NCBI GenBank assembly: GCA_036386415.1
Contig: DASVVT010000064.1
Location: 1-64,000 of the forward strand
Length of the DNA stretch: 64,000 bases
DNA from: DASVVT01 sp036386415
GTDB lineage: Bacteria > Acidobacteriota > Blastocatellia > Pyrinomonadales > Pyrinomonadaceae
Reading direction: 5' to 3'
Of this stretch, positions 25,287-32,795 are shown one piece after another. A program made the translations under genes and the position numbers. Position 1 is the first letter of the stretch; each line of letters begins with the position of its first letter. The notes under the pieces were generated by a model. It was not told the origin of the DNA. It saw nothing but the letters and a program-made list of their open reading frames with translations, and ran no database searches.

Positions 25287-26315
25287 TTAATATGCCGCAA
25301 GCTTGCGCGCGGCCTCAAGCACGTCTGCGACCTGCGGCATGTAATATTCTTCGAGCGGTGGCGAATAGGGCACAGGTGTGTCTATCGAAGCGACGCGCAC
25401 AACCGGCGCGTCGAGCCACTCGAAAGCCTCTTCAGCAATGGTGGCGGCGATCTCTCCGCCGATGCCGCCCGTGCGTGATGCTTCGTGAAGCACCATCACC
25501 TTGCTCGTCTTCTTCACGGAAGCCAGGATCGCCCCCTTATCCAGAGGCGCGAGGGTGCGCAGGTCCAGGACTTCCACGTCCAAACCTTCCTTCTCCAACT
25601 CTGCGGCTGCGTCCAGCGCCGTCAAAACCATCGCGCCAAACGTGATGATCGAAAGGTCGCGCCCCTCGCGGCGTGTGCGCGCCTTGCCGATCTCGACAAT
25701 ATAATCCTCTTCCGGCAGCTCCTCGCGCAGGCGCGGCAGGCGATAGAGCTTCTTATGCTCGAAAAAGATGACGGGGTCTGGGTCACGGATCGCGGCCTTG
25801 ATCAGCCCCTTCGCATCGTAAGCGGTCGAAGGCTCGACTATTTTGAGCCCCGCCGTGTTCAGGAAGAACGCCTCGGCGTTGATCGAATGAAACGGGCCGG
25901 CATGGACGCCGCTGCCGCACGGGCCGCGAAAGACCGCCGGAATTGGAGCGCCCCAGCGATAGCGGCACTTGGCAGCATAGTTGGTCAGCATGTCGAAGCC
26001 AGCGGAGATAAAGTCTATGAACTGAAACTCCGCGACGGGGCGCATCCCCATCAATGCCGCGCCGCACGCCGCGCCGACAATCGCCGCCTCCGAGATCGGC
26101 GTGTCAATGACGCGCTCCTCGCCGAACTCGTCGATCAGCCCGTCGGTCACCTTGAACGCGCCGCCGTACGCGCCCACATCCTCACCGATGACGAAAACAG
26201 ACGGGTCGCGCTCCATCTCTTCCCACAGCCCCTGCCGAATCGCTTCGACGAACGTCGCCGTGCCGCCGCGCGCCGGGCGATTTTGCTTGTGCTCTTTTTT
26301 GGTTGCCGTTGACAT
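25287..26315 (-). CDS. 2-oxoacid dehydrogenase E1 component, beta subunit
   Basis: 342 residues from the ATG at 26315. TPP-dependent E1 beta of the pyruvate/branched-chain type: TFVEAIRQGLWEEMERDPSVFVIGEDVGAYGGAFKVT, TPISEAAIVGAACGAALMGMRPVAEFQFIDF and HSINAEAFF are family blocks, with the Glu that activates TPP in GEDVG or SEAAI. The C-terminal transketolase-like domain has VEVLDLRTLAPLD and VLHEASRTGGIGGEIAA. It pairs with the alpha subunit encoded just upstream to decarboxylate the 2-oxoacid and acylate lipoyl-E2. No clear ribosome binding site; the spacer upstream contains a 9-nt-unit hairpin. Confidence 0.93.
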   Translation of the reverse strand: MSTATKKEHKQNRPARGGTATFVEAIRQGLWEEMERDPSVFVIGEDVGAYGGAFKVTDGLIDEFGEERVIDTPISEAAIVGAACGAALMGMRPVAEFQFIDFISAGFDMLTNYAAKCRYRWGAPIPAVFRGPCGSGVHAGPFHSINAEAFFLNTAGLKIVEPSTAYDAKGLIKAAIRDPDPVIFFEHKKLYRLPRLREELPEEDYIVEIGKARTRREGRDLSIITFGAMVLTALDAAAELEKEGLDVEVLDLRTLAPLDKGAILASVKKTSKVMVLHEASRTGGIGGEIAATIAEEAFEWLDAPVVRVASIDTPVPYSPPLEEYYMPQVADVLEAARKLAAY

Positions 26316-26410
26316 GTTTTGACTAATACTCTGTTCTATAGACGATAATGACCCGAATTCCAATCTCAATTCAAAATTCGGTAATGGCTCAATCAAGGGA
26401 GGAATCGCCT

Positions 26411-26507
26411 CCTTTGCGCCCTTTGCGAATATCCTTTGCGTTCTTTGCGTTTAAATCTTCTCTTTAACCGCAAAGGGCGCAAAGGATATTCGCAAAGGGC
26501 GCAGAGG
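26411..26507. repeat. Inverted repeat with 9-nt units, AACGCAAAG class, arms in reverse order (element C2)
   Basis: Left arm 26411-26449 (CCTTTGCGCCCTTTGCGAAT...) pairs with right arm 26469-26507 with few mismatches. Unlike C1 and C3, the pyrimidine-rich arm comes first. It fills the spacer between E1 alpha and E1 beta. Confidence 0.9.
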
Positions 26508-26546
26508 AACTCAACTCTTCTGCTTGAGCCGCTACCCTAAATTCAA

Positions 26547-27587
26547 TCAGTTCCCGCCGAAAACTTTCGGACGAAACGCGGGCGGCACGATCTCGTTATC
26601 GTAGACGCCGTAAGCGGCCTGCACGGCTTCCGGCATCGGAGAGGATTCAGCCCACTCCACGTCCTCGTCAATCTCACGCTGGATGTCCGCCGTGATCTCT
26701 TCCATCTTCTCACGCGTTGCCACGCCGCACTCGATCAAATATCTCTCGTAGCGATCAACCGGATCGTTGTTCTTCTCCCATTCTTCGATCTCGCCCGCTG
26801 GAACGTAGCGCTGGTCGTCGTGCTCCGCGTGACCTTTGCGGCGGTAGGTCTTGGCTTCGATCAGGACTGCGCCGCCGCCCGTGCGCGCATACTCGGCAGC
26901 CCTGCGCGTCACTTCGTAGCAGGCGATGATGTCGTTGCCATCGACGATGTGTCCGGGAATACCGTAGCCAGCGGCCTTCTCTGCGAGGTCTTTGACGGCG
27001 GTCTGCTTGGAGGTCGGCGTCGAGTAGGCATAGTGATTATATTCTGCGACGACGAGCAGGGGCAGGCGCTGCACGGCGGCGAAGTTCAAGCCTTCGTGGA
27101 ACGCGCCCGTACTCATTCCGCCGTCCCCGATATAGGCGAGCGCGACGACCTGTTTCTTCTGCATACGCGCGGCCAGCACGACACCCGTCATCACGGGGAT
27201 CATGTCGCCCAGGTGCGAGATCGGCCCGATGAAACCTTTCTCCATGTCGCCGAAGTGGATGTTCAAATCCCGCCCGCCCGAAGGCCCCCATGCCTTCGCC
27301 ATGTACTGCGCGAAGATGTCGCGCGGGCGAATCCCTTTGACGAGCACCGCGCCGAGGTCGCGTATCAGCGGCGAGATGAAGTCGCGCGGCTCAAGAGCGT
27401 AAGCCGTGCCCACAGCCGTCGCCTCCTGGCCGAGAGAGCGGAAGACGCCGCCCACGACCTTCGTCTGGCGATAAAGATTGACGAGCCGCTCTTCCACCAT
27501 TCGCGTCAGCTTCAGGTAGCGATAAAGCTCCAGCATCTGCTCCGGCTTGAGAGTTGTCTCGGTGGTGCAAGTTAATGCGGTAGTCAT
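26547..27587 (-). CDS. 2-oxoacid dehydrogenase E1 component, alpha subunit
   Basis: 346 residues from ATG 27587; a longer frame adds residues encoded by the AGTAGTC repeat and is rejected. TPP-binding motif GDGGMSTGAFHEGLNFAAVQRLPLLVVAEYN (GDG...N), with SLGQEATAVGTAYAL and RRKGHAEHDDQRYVP (the phosphorylation-loop region) identifying the alpha subunit of pyruvate or branched-chain 2-oxoacid dehydrogenase. It forms a heterotetramer with the beta subunit encoded next. No Shine-Dalgarno site is seen in the 5-nt gap left by the upstream hairpin, so translation may depend on coupling or on unfolding of the hairpin. Confidence 0.93.
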   Translation of the reverse strand: MTTALTCTTETTLKPEQMLELYRYLKLTRMVEERLVNLYRQTKVVGGVFRSLGQEATAVGTAYALEPRDFISPLIRDLGAVLVKGIRPRDIFAQYMAKAWGPSGGRDLNIHFGDMEKGFIGPISHLGDMIPVMTGVVLAARMQKKQVVALAYIGDGGMSTGAFHEGLNFAAVQRLPLLVVAEYNHYAYSTPTSKQTAVKDLAEKAAGYGIPGHIVDGNDIIACYEVTRRAAEYARTGGGAVLIEAKTYRRKGHAEHDDQRYVPAGEIEEWEKNNDPVDRYERYLIECGVATREKMEEITADIQREIDEDVEWAESSPMPEAVQAAYGVYDNEIVPPAFRPKVFGGN

Positions 27588-27592
27588 AAAAA

Positions 27593-27683
27593 AGTAGACA
27601 GTAGTCAGTAGCCAGTAGTCAGTAGAGCAGAAAGCAGCAGCCATGTTTTTCTACTGGCTACTGACCATTGTCTACTGGCTACT
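27593..27683. repeat. AGTAGTC-class inverted repeat (element A6)
   Basis: Arms 27593-27625 and 27651-27683, both 33 nt, pair imperfectly around a 25-nt centre. It fills the spacer between lpd and E1 alpha, 1 nt after the lpd stop and 5 nt before the E1 alpha ATG. Confidence 0.9.
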
Positions 27684-27684
27684 T

Positions 27685-29091
27685 CTAAAAGTGTATTGTC
27701 AAATTGTGGACGCCTTCGGCGGCTTCCATGACCGCTTCACTGATGGTCGGGTGCGCGTGCATGGTGCGACCCAACTCTTCGGCGGTCGATTCCAGTTGCA
27801 TGGCGACGCAGGCTTCGGCGATCAATTCCGTCGCGTGCGGCCCGATGATGTGGACGCCCAGAATCTCGTCATACTTCGACTCGCTGACGATCTTCACGAA
27901 GCCCTCTTCCTCGCCGAGGATGCGCGCTTTGCCGGAAGCGGAAAACGGAAACTTACCCACTTTCACGTCATAGCCCTCTTCGCGCGCCTTCGCCTCTGTC
28001 AGGCCGACGGAAGCGACTTCCGGGTCGCAGTACGTGCAGGACGGGACGAGCCGCAGGTTGATCGGATGCGCATCCTTCACGCCCGCAACCTGCTCGACCG
28101 CGAGGATGCCCTCCTTCGACGCGAGGTGCGCCAGCCACGGCGTCGGGATGACATCGCCGATGGCATACACGTTCGGCTCGCCCGTGCGCAGAAACTCATC
28201 AACCTGTATCGCGCCGCGCTCGACCTTGATCTTCGTCCCTTCGAGCCCTAAGCCTTCCAGATAAGGCATGCGTCCGACCGCGACGAGCAGCATCTCTGCT
28301 TCCAGCGCAACCTCTTTGCCTCCCGCGTCCTTGCCCGTGAGCTTGACGCCCCCGCCCGTCTTCTCCATCTTCTCAAGCCGCGTGCCCGTCTGAGACTTGA
28401 TGCCGCGCTTGCGAAAAGACTTTTCCAGCTCCTTGGAAATCTCTTCGTCTTCGATGGGGAGCAATCGCGGCATCAATTCGACCAGCGTCGTCTCGCAGCC
28501 GAAGCGCGAATAGACGGAAGCGAACTCGACGCCGACCGCGCCCGCGCCCATCACGATGAGCGACTTCGGGACTTCTTTCAATTCCAGAATGTGATCCGAG
28601 TTGACGACGCTTGCGCCGTCCGTCTCGAAGCCCGGAATGGGACGCACGACCGAACCCGTGGCGATGACTATGTTGCGCGTGTTGATGGTCTGCTCCTGGC
28701 CGTCATCGCCCGTGACGACCACCTTGCCCGGAAGCTGTAGCCTTCCTTTGCCCTTGAACGTCGTGATCTTGTTCTTCTTCATCAGGAACTCGATGCCCTT
28801 CGAGTTCTTCGTCACGACCTTGTCCTTACGCTTCTGCACGTCTGCGAAGGCAAGCTGAATCTCCGAAGCCTTGACGCCGAAGTCTGCCGCGTGCTGCATC
28901 TGCTCGTAGACGTGCGCAGACATCAGGAGCTGCTTGGTCGGGATGCAGCCGCGCAGCGTACACGTTCCGCCCAGGCGCTTGTCCTTCTCGACGATGGCGA
29001 CCTTCAGCCCCAACTGTGCCCCGCGTATCGCCGCCACGTACCCGCCCGGCCCGCTCCCGATCACCGTCACATCAAACTGTTCCGTAGACAA
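27685..29091 (-). CDS. lpd: Dihydrolipoyl dehydrogenase (E3)
   Basis: 468-residue flavoprotein disulfide reductase that reoxidises dihydrolipoamide on E2 using NAD+. FAD-binding GSGPGGYVAAIRGAQLG at the N-terminus, redox-active CxxxxC in GGTCTLRGCIPTK, NAD-binding GAGAVGVEFASVYSRFG, and the C-terminal HIIGPHATELI with the catalytic His and HAHPTISEA are all in place. Start is TTG at 29091 with GGGAG upstream. As first gene of the operon lpd, E1 alpha, E1 beta, DUF4242, E2, it provides the dedicated E3. Confidence 0.95.
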   Translation of the reverse strand: MSTEQFDVTVIGSGPGGYVAAIRGAQLGLKVAIVEKDKRLGGTCTLRGCIPTKQLLMSAHVYEQMQHAADFGVKASEIQLAFADVQKRKDKVVTKNSKGIEFLMKKNKITTFKGKGRLQLPGKVVVTGDDGQEQTINTRNIVIATGSVVRPIPGFETDGASVVNSDHILELKEVPKSLIVMGAGAVGVEFASVYSRFGCETTLVELMPRLLPIEDEEISKELEKSFRKRGIKSQTGTRLEKMEKTGGGVKLTGKDAGGKEVALEAEMLLVAVGRMPYLEGLGLEGTKIKVERGAIQVDEFLRTGEPNVYAIGDVIPTPWLAHLASKEGILAVEQVAGVKDAHPINLRLVPSCTYCDPEVASVGLTEAKAREEGYDVKVGKFPFSASGKARILGEEEGFVKIVSESKYDEILGVHIIGPHATELIAEACVAMQLESTAEELGRTMHAHPTISEAVMEAAEGVHNLTIHF

Positions 29092-29117
29092 AAATGTTTT
29101 CTCCCTTCGGTCGAAAA

Positions 29118-29190
29118 AGGGATGAGGGATGAGTTAAAAGAAAGACAGAAGCTTTTCTTTTTCATCCCTCATCCCTCATCCCTCATCCCT
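29118..29190. repeat. Inverted heptad repeat, GATGAGG class (element B1)
   Basis: Left arm 29118-29133 (two units) and right arm 29163-29190 (four units, CATCCCT type). The right arm contains the last codons and stop of the DinB-like gene on the minus strand; the left arm lies just upstream of the lpd start. Confidence 0.9.
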
Positions 29191-29628
29191 GTACTTGTTG
29201 ATCTGCGCCGCGTGGTGCGTGTGATGGCGAAAGGTCGTGCCCTCTACAAACTTGTAAGCGGGAGATGATTCGTCCACTTCGTCTGCGAGCAGATTGACTA
29301 TGGCGTGTTCCATCTCGCGATGCGCTTCGTCGAATTCAAGGCGCACTTCGCTCATCGAATTCTCCCGCCGGCTCTCGACCGCATGCGCATTAAACCGGTC
29401 AATCGTTTCCTTGTCGAACTTCTGTGGCTTCCACGTCCCGCTCTGAATCTCGCTGATCACGCGCGCGCCCTCTATCTCCCACGCAGCGATGTGCGAGAGC
29501 GCGTCCTTGATAGACCACTCGCGGTTGAGCCCCGTGCGCGTCGCCTCTTCTTCCGTCAAGCCTTCGAGAGCTTTCGTCAGTTTCTCGTGCGCCTCGCGCA
29601 CGCGCTCCATGAGTTCCGTCTTCTTCAT
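29176..29628 (-). CDS. DinB/DfsB-like four-helix bundle protein
   Basis: 150 residues from ATG 29628 (GGGAGG about 10 nt upstream). KKTELMERVREAHEKLTKALEGLTEEEATRTGLNREWSIKDALSHIAAWE is the signature of the ClbS/DfsB branch of the DinB-like superfamily, with SIKD and the HIAAWE helix; C-terminal HHTHHAAQINKYR carries the His cluster that usually helps bind metal. Some relatives are thiol-transfer or cyclopropane-resistance hydrolases. The last four residues (RDEG) and the stop are encoded by a GATGAGG repeat arm. Confidence 0.85.
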   Translation of the reverse strand: MKKTELMERVREAHEKLTKALEGLTEEEATRTGLNREWSIKDALSHIAAWEIEGARVISEIQSGTWKPQKFDKETIDRFNAHAVESRRENSMSEVRLEFDEAHREMEHAIVNLLADEVDESSPAYKFVEGTTFRHHTHHAAQINKYRDEG

Positions 29629-29986
29629 TGCAGTCGGCCTCCCACGCCACCTGATCTTCAATCGCGCCGTAGCAGCGACAAGCCCCCTTCTCGGCTTCAC
29701 GCGCGCCGGAAAAGCCTGATCCGACCCAGGGCGGAGTCAAATGGCACATTGTTGGTGCTTGTCCAAAAGAGCGGCATTATAATCTGTCTCGCGTCTTTCC
29801 TCCACCCGCGAGCGACCGCCGAGCAAGGCGCGACCTCTCGAAGAGCGAGCGTTGTTCGTGGGATTTCAATTCCCTCCTTAAATGAAAAGAGCGCGCGAAA
29901 GGACGACCCGAACGTCGCTCACTTTCGCGCGCCTGATTGACGGTTTCTAAAGTTACTTTGCGCAGACTCTCTACAGCTTGCTGAAT
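29629..29986. other. Intergenic region with an 11-bp perfect stem-loop
   Basis: No gene is supported in these 358 bp between a DinB-like gene and a lipoprotein gene, both on the minus strand. A perfect stem GCGCGCGAAAG (29891-29901) / CTTTCGCGCGC (29922-29932) with a 20-nt loop lies 55 nt beyond the lipoprotein stop; it could act as a terminator stem but lacks a clear T tract. Confidence 0.5.
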
Positions 29987-30397
29987 TTACACCTGATAGA
30001 GCGCCTGGTAGTCCTTGACCAGCTTTTCGAGCTTGGACTTGAAAGCCGGGTCGCCCATCGACCGGCCTATATGCTTCGATTGCAGGCCTACCACGCTCAT
30101 GAAATTATTCTTCAGGCTCTCTTCCATCTTCTGCTGTGTCTCTTTGCTGACCTGAAAGCCCCGCGCACCCTTGATCGAATCCCACTTGCCCTTCAGCTCT
30201 TCCTTTTTTGAATCCAGATACTTCTGCGCGTCGTCCACACCGGCGGCGGTCGGATTAGCATCCACTTTCTTGACCAGCTCTTTGGTGAACGAATCGAAGT
30301 CCGCGAGCACCGCCGTAATCTCCGCATCCTTCTTGCAACCGGCCAGAAGAGCGACCGCCGCTAGGATCAGTAACAGGGAAACAGACTTTTTATACAT
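29987..30397 (-). CDS. Small lipoprotein of unknown function
   Basis: 136 residues from ATG 30397, chosen because AAGGAG lies 10 nt upstream, whereas the earlier ATG overlaps it. Signal peptide MYKKSVSLLLILAAVALLAGC with lipobox LAGC. The mature part is Lys/Glu/Asp-rich and helical (DFDSFTKELVKKVDANPTAAGVDDAQKYLDSKKEEL). No family recognised. It is divergent from the rhodanese gene, so both promoters lie in 30398-30524. Confidence 0.75.
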   Translation of the reverse strand: MYKKSVSLLLILAAVALLAGCKKDAEITAVLADFDSFTKELVKKVDANPTAAGVDDAQKYLDSKKEELKGKWDSIKGARGFQVSKETQQKMEESLKNNFMSVVGLQSKHIGRSMGDPAFKSKLEKLVKDYQALYQV

Positions 30398-30524
30398 CAG
30401 GGGCATACTCCTTCAGGATATTTTCAAAGCGCCATCATCTAACAGGGTTAGAAAACGAAAGTCAAGAACAAGTATACTCTTGCTTTCCGAAAACTTGAGA
30501 CGACCGCACGAAAGGAATTTTGCC

Positions 30525-30896
30525 ATGAAACACTCCGAAGGATTCTTGCAACTCGTCCGCGAGGCCAAGAGCCGCATACGCGAAGTCTCGGTCGAAGACG
30601 CGCGCACACGCATCAAGGAGGACGAACGGGCACGCCTCATAGACGTACGCGAAGACAATGAATGGGAGGCGGGACACGCCCTCGGCGCAGAGCACATGGG
30701 GCGCGGCATCATCGAACGCGACATCGAAGGGCTCGTGCCCGACAAAGGGACGGAGCTGATCCTCTACTGCGGCGGCGGCTATCGCTCCGCACTCTCGGCA
30801 GACAACCTACAGCGCATGGGTTACACGAACGTCTATTCGATGGCGGGCGGCTGGAAAGCCTGGAAGGAGGCGGGCGCTCCCATAGAAGAGAAGTGA
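30525..30896 (+). CDS. Single-domain rhodanese-like sulfurtransferase
   Basis: 123 residues with AAAGGA about 8 nt before the ATG. The rhodanese fold shows ARLIDVREDNEWEAGHALGAEHMGRG, then the active-site loop with C82 (LYCGGGYRSA), and the closing GYTNVYSMAGGWKAWKEAG. The Cys and loop (CGGGYR) are compatible with persulfide transfer. It stands alone, divergent from a lipoprotein gene. A specific partner cannot be named, though sulfur transfer for lipoate or Fe-S assembly is possible in general. Confidence 0.9.
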   Translation: MKHSEGFLQLVREAKSRIREVSVEDARTRIKEDERARLIDVREDNEWEAGHALGAEHMGRGIIERDIEGLVPDKGTELILYCGGGYRSALSADNLQRMGYTNVYSMAGGWKAWKEAGAPIEEK

Positions 30897-31091
30897 GCGC
30901 TAAACGGTCGTGCTCTCTTTGCGCCACATCTTTAGTAGTAGAGTTATAGTTATGCGTCGCGGAAGACGAGCAGCCTCAGGTACACACTATGCGTTCATCA
31001 ATATCTTCTGCTAAGGGGCTTTGATGAACATTGAGACCCATATCATTCTGCCTGATGCGTCCTACAGCGTTTAAGGTTTAAAACATCCGCT

Positions 31092-32492
31092 CTATGTAGC
31101 GATGGGTGAAGTATTGTTCGGAAGCGCGGATAGCTGATCCTGTGCCAGCTTGTGCCACTTGCGCACCTGACTGCGGCGGTAGTAGGGCATGGTCTTGACC
31201 GCTTCGATACATTGGCGAAACATCTCCTCTGCCTGAGCGGTCTGGCCGAGTTGATGAAGCGTGCGGCCTGTGTAGTAGAGCCCTTCGGGATCGAATGGAC
31301 GACGCTCGACGTAGGTCGCGAGCGCCTCGCGCGCCTCCTCGAACATGGACGCCGCCAGGTAGGTCGCGCCGATCTCGCGCCAGACCTCATATTGCGCGTG
31401 GCGCTCGTCCTGCGCGACGACGACGTTGAAATGGTCTATCGCCTCTTGCAGGCGTCCACGCTCGCGCGCGATGCGTCCCATCTGGAAATGCGCGTCGCGC
31501 TCAAGCGGGTCGATCTCGATGGCGCGTTTGAAACGCGCGACCGCTTCCGACTCCTGGCGGCGCTGTAGGTAGATGAGCCCGAGTTGCAGATGGGCTTCGG
31601 CATCGCGCGGGTTCACGGTCGCGGATTGCAGAAAGCGACGCAAATTCTGCCTTTGACGATAAGCCGTGCCGATAGTGCCGACCTCGCCGCGAAAATAGGT
31701 GTAAGCGTAGAAGAGCAGGAACGGCGAGAACAGGTAGGGCGAGATGAGCGTGAAAAGATGTGATCCAATGCTCATCGACAGCCAGGAGACTGAGATCGCC
31801 CCCGTCGCACGACCAAAACTGGCCCCGAACACAGTCCGCAGCGCGCACACCATCAGGAGGCCGAAGCAGACAGAGCTGAGCACCCAGAGCGCCAAGAGCA
31901 CGACGGCGTCCACCTTGGGCGAGACCAGCGCCAGCCCCACGAGCGCAAACGGCAGATGCGCCGCCGCCCAGGCCATCAACGTGCACGCGAACAGGGTTCC
32001 GTAATCACGCCGCAGCACCAGACCGAAGCTGCCTATGGGCTCGAACATAACGAGCAACAGGATCGTCGCGGGCACATAGAGCAGCGCCAGCGTCAGGAGC
32101 GTGGTGAAGAAGTTTGCGGGCGCAAACGAAAACAGCCACGAGCCGTGATGACCTATGAGCGGCAGCGCTCGCCGCCCCTTCGCAGCCCCTTCCGCATACA
32201 CATACCCGTCAGACGGATAATCTTCATACGCTTCCTCATCTTCCATATATGAGTACGGCGCTGCCTGCGACGCAAACTGCTGGTAAGGCATGACCGGCAT
32301 TGTCGCCGTAGTAGCGGCGTCCCCTCCGTAACTCTCATAGAGACGCGAGGTGACTGCGAATTGAAGCAGCAAAGAGATGGCCGCCACCATCAACGCACCA
32401 TAGAGCCAGTTGCCCTCGTCTATGATATTGCTCATCGCCGCGAGCGGTCTGTAGTAAAGCTTGAGGAGTAATTTCGTGTTTTCCCAGATCAT
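31092..32492 (-). CDS. Membrane protein with Yip1-like N-terminus and C-terminal TPR repeats
   Basis: 466 residues from ATG 32492 (AGAGG 9 nt upstream; a start 13 codons earlier is less likely). The first ~290 residues hold about five hydrophobic segments (LYGALMVAAISLLLQFAV, LLTLALLYVPATILLLVMF, FACTLMAWAAAHLPFALVGLALV, VVLLALWVLSSVCFGLLMVC, LFTLISPYLFSPFLLFYAYTYF) in a YIP1-like arrangement. The C-terminal part has four to five TPRs (NPRDAEAHLQLGLIYLQRRQESEAVARFKRAIEIDP and successors). Likely an inner-membrane scaffold with a cytoplasmic TPR domain; specific function unknown. Confidence 0.75.
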   Translation of the reverse strand: MIWENTKLLLKLYYRPLAAMSNIIDEGNWLYGALMVAAISLLLQFAVTSRLYESYGGDAATTATMPVMPYQQFASQAAPYSYMEDEEAYEDYPSDGYVYAEGAAKGRRALPLIGHHGSWLFSFAPANFFTTLLTLALLYVPATILLLVMFEPIGSFGLVLRRDYGTLFACTLMAWAAAHLPFALVGLALVSPKVDAVVLLALWVLSSVCFGLLMVCALRTVFGASFGRATGAISVSWLSMSIGSHLFTLISPYLFSPFLLFYAYTYFRGEVGTIGTAYRQRQNLRRFLQSATVNPRDAEAHLQLGLIYLQRRQESEAVARFKRAIEIDPLERDAHFQMGRIARERGRLQEAIDHFNVVVAQDERHAQYEVWREIGATYLAASMFEEAREALATYVERRPFDPEGLYYTGRTLHQLGQTAQAEEMFRQCIEAVKTMPYYRRSQVRKWHKLAQDQLSALPNNTSPIAT

Positions 32493-32795
32493 AAAACGAG
32501 ACCTCTTCAGAGGGTGGTCAGGAGATGTCATGCTGACAGCGAGAGATTACAGCTTCGACCATCTCTGCTTTGATAAGCATGACACCAGGAAGGGCAATGC
32601 TGGCGAGACCGAGGCAGCGCCGACAGCCGCTCAGGGCTGTATTCAAGATTAATTATTGCGAGGGTAGATTGTCAATAACTTTTATTGGTTACACGCGCTG
32701 GCTTTACTGGTATCTTTAGCACGTTGCGGAAGCCCTGCTTCCGATAAATAGAGCGGCATCTCACATCACCAGCCAGTGCGGAAAGGAAATTGCCG

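Noticed and set aside
27588..27644. 19-residue N-terminal extension of E1 alpha
   Set aside because: It is encoded by the AGTAGTC repeat and has no match to E1 alpha proteins.
29880..29940. Rho-independent terminator at the 11-bp stem
   Set aside because: The stem is perfect but the loop is 20 nt and no T tract follows on either strand, so it is listed only as a stem-loop.
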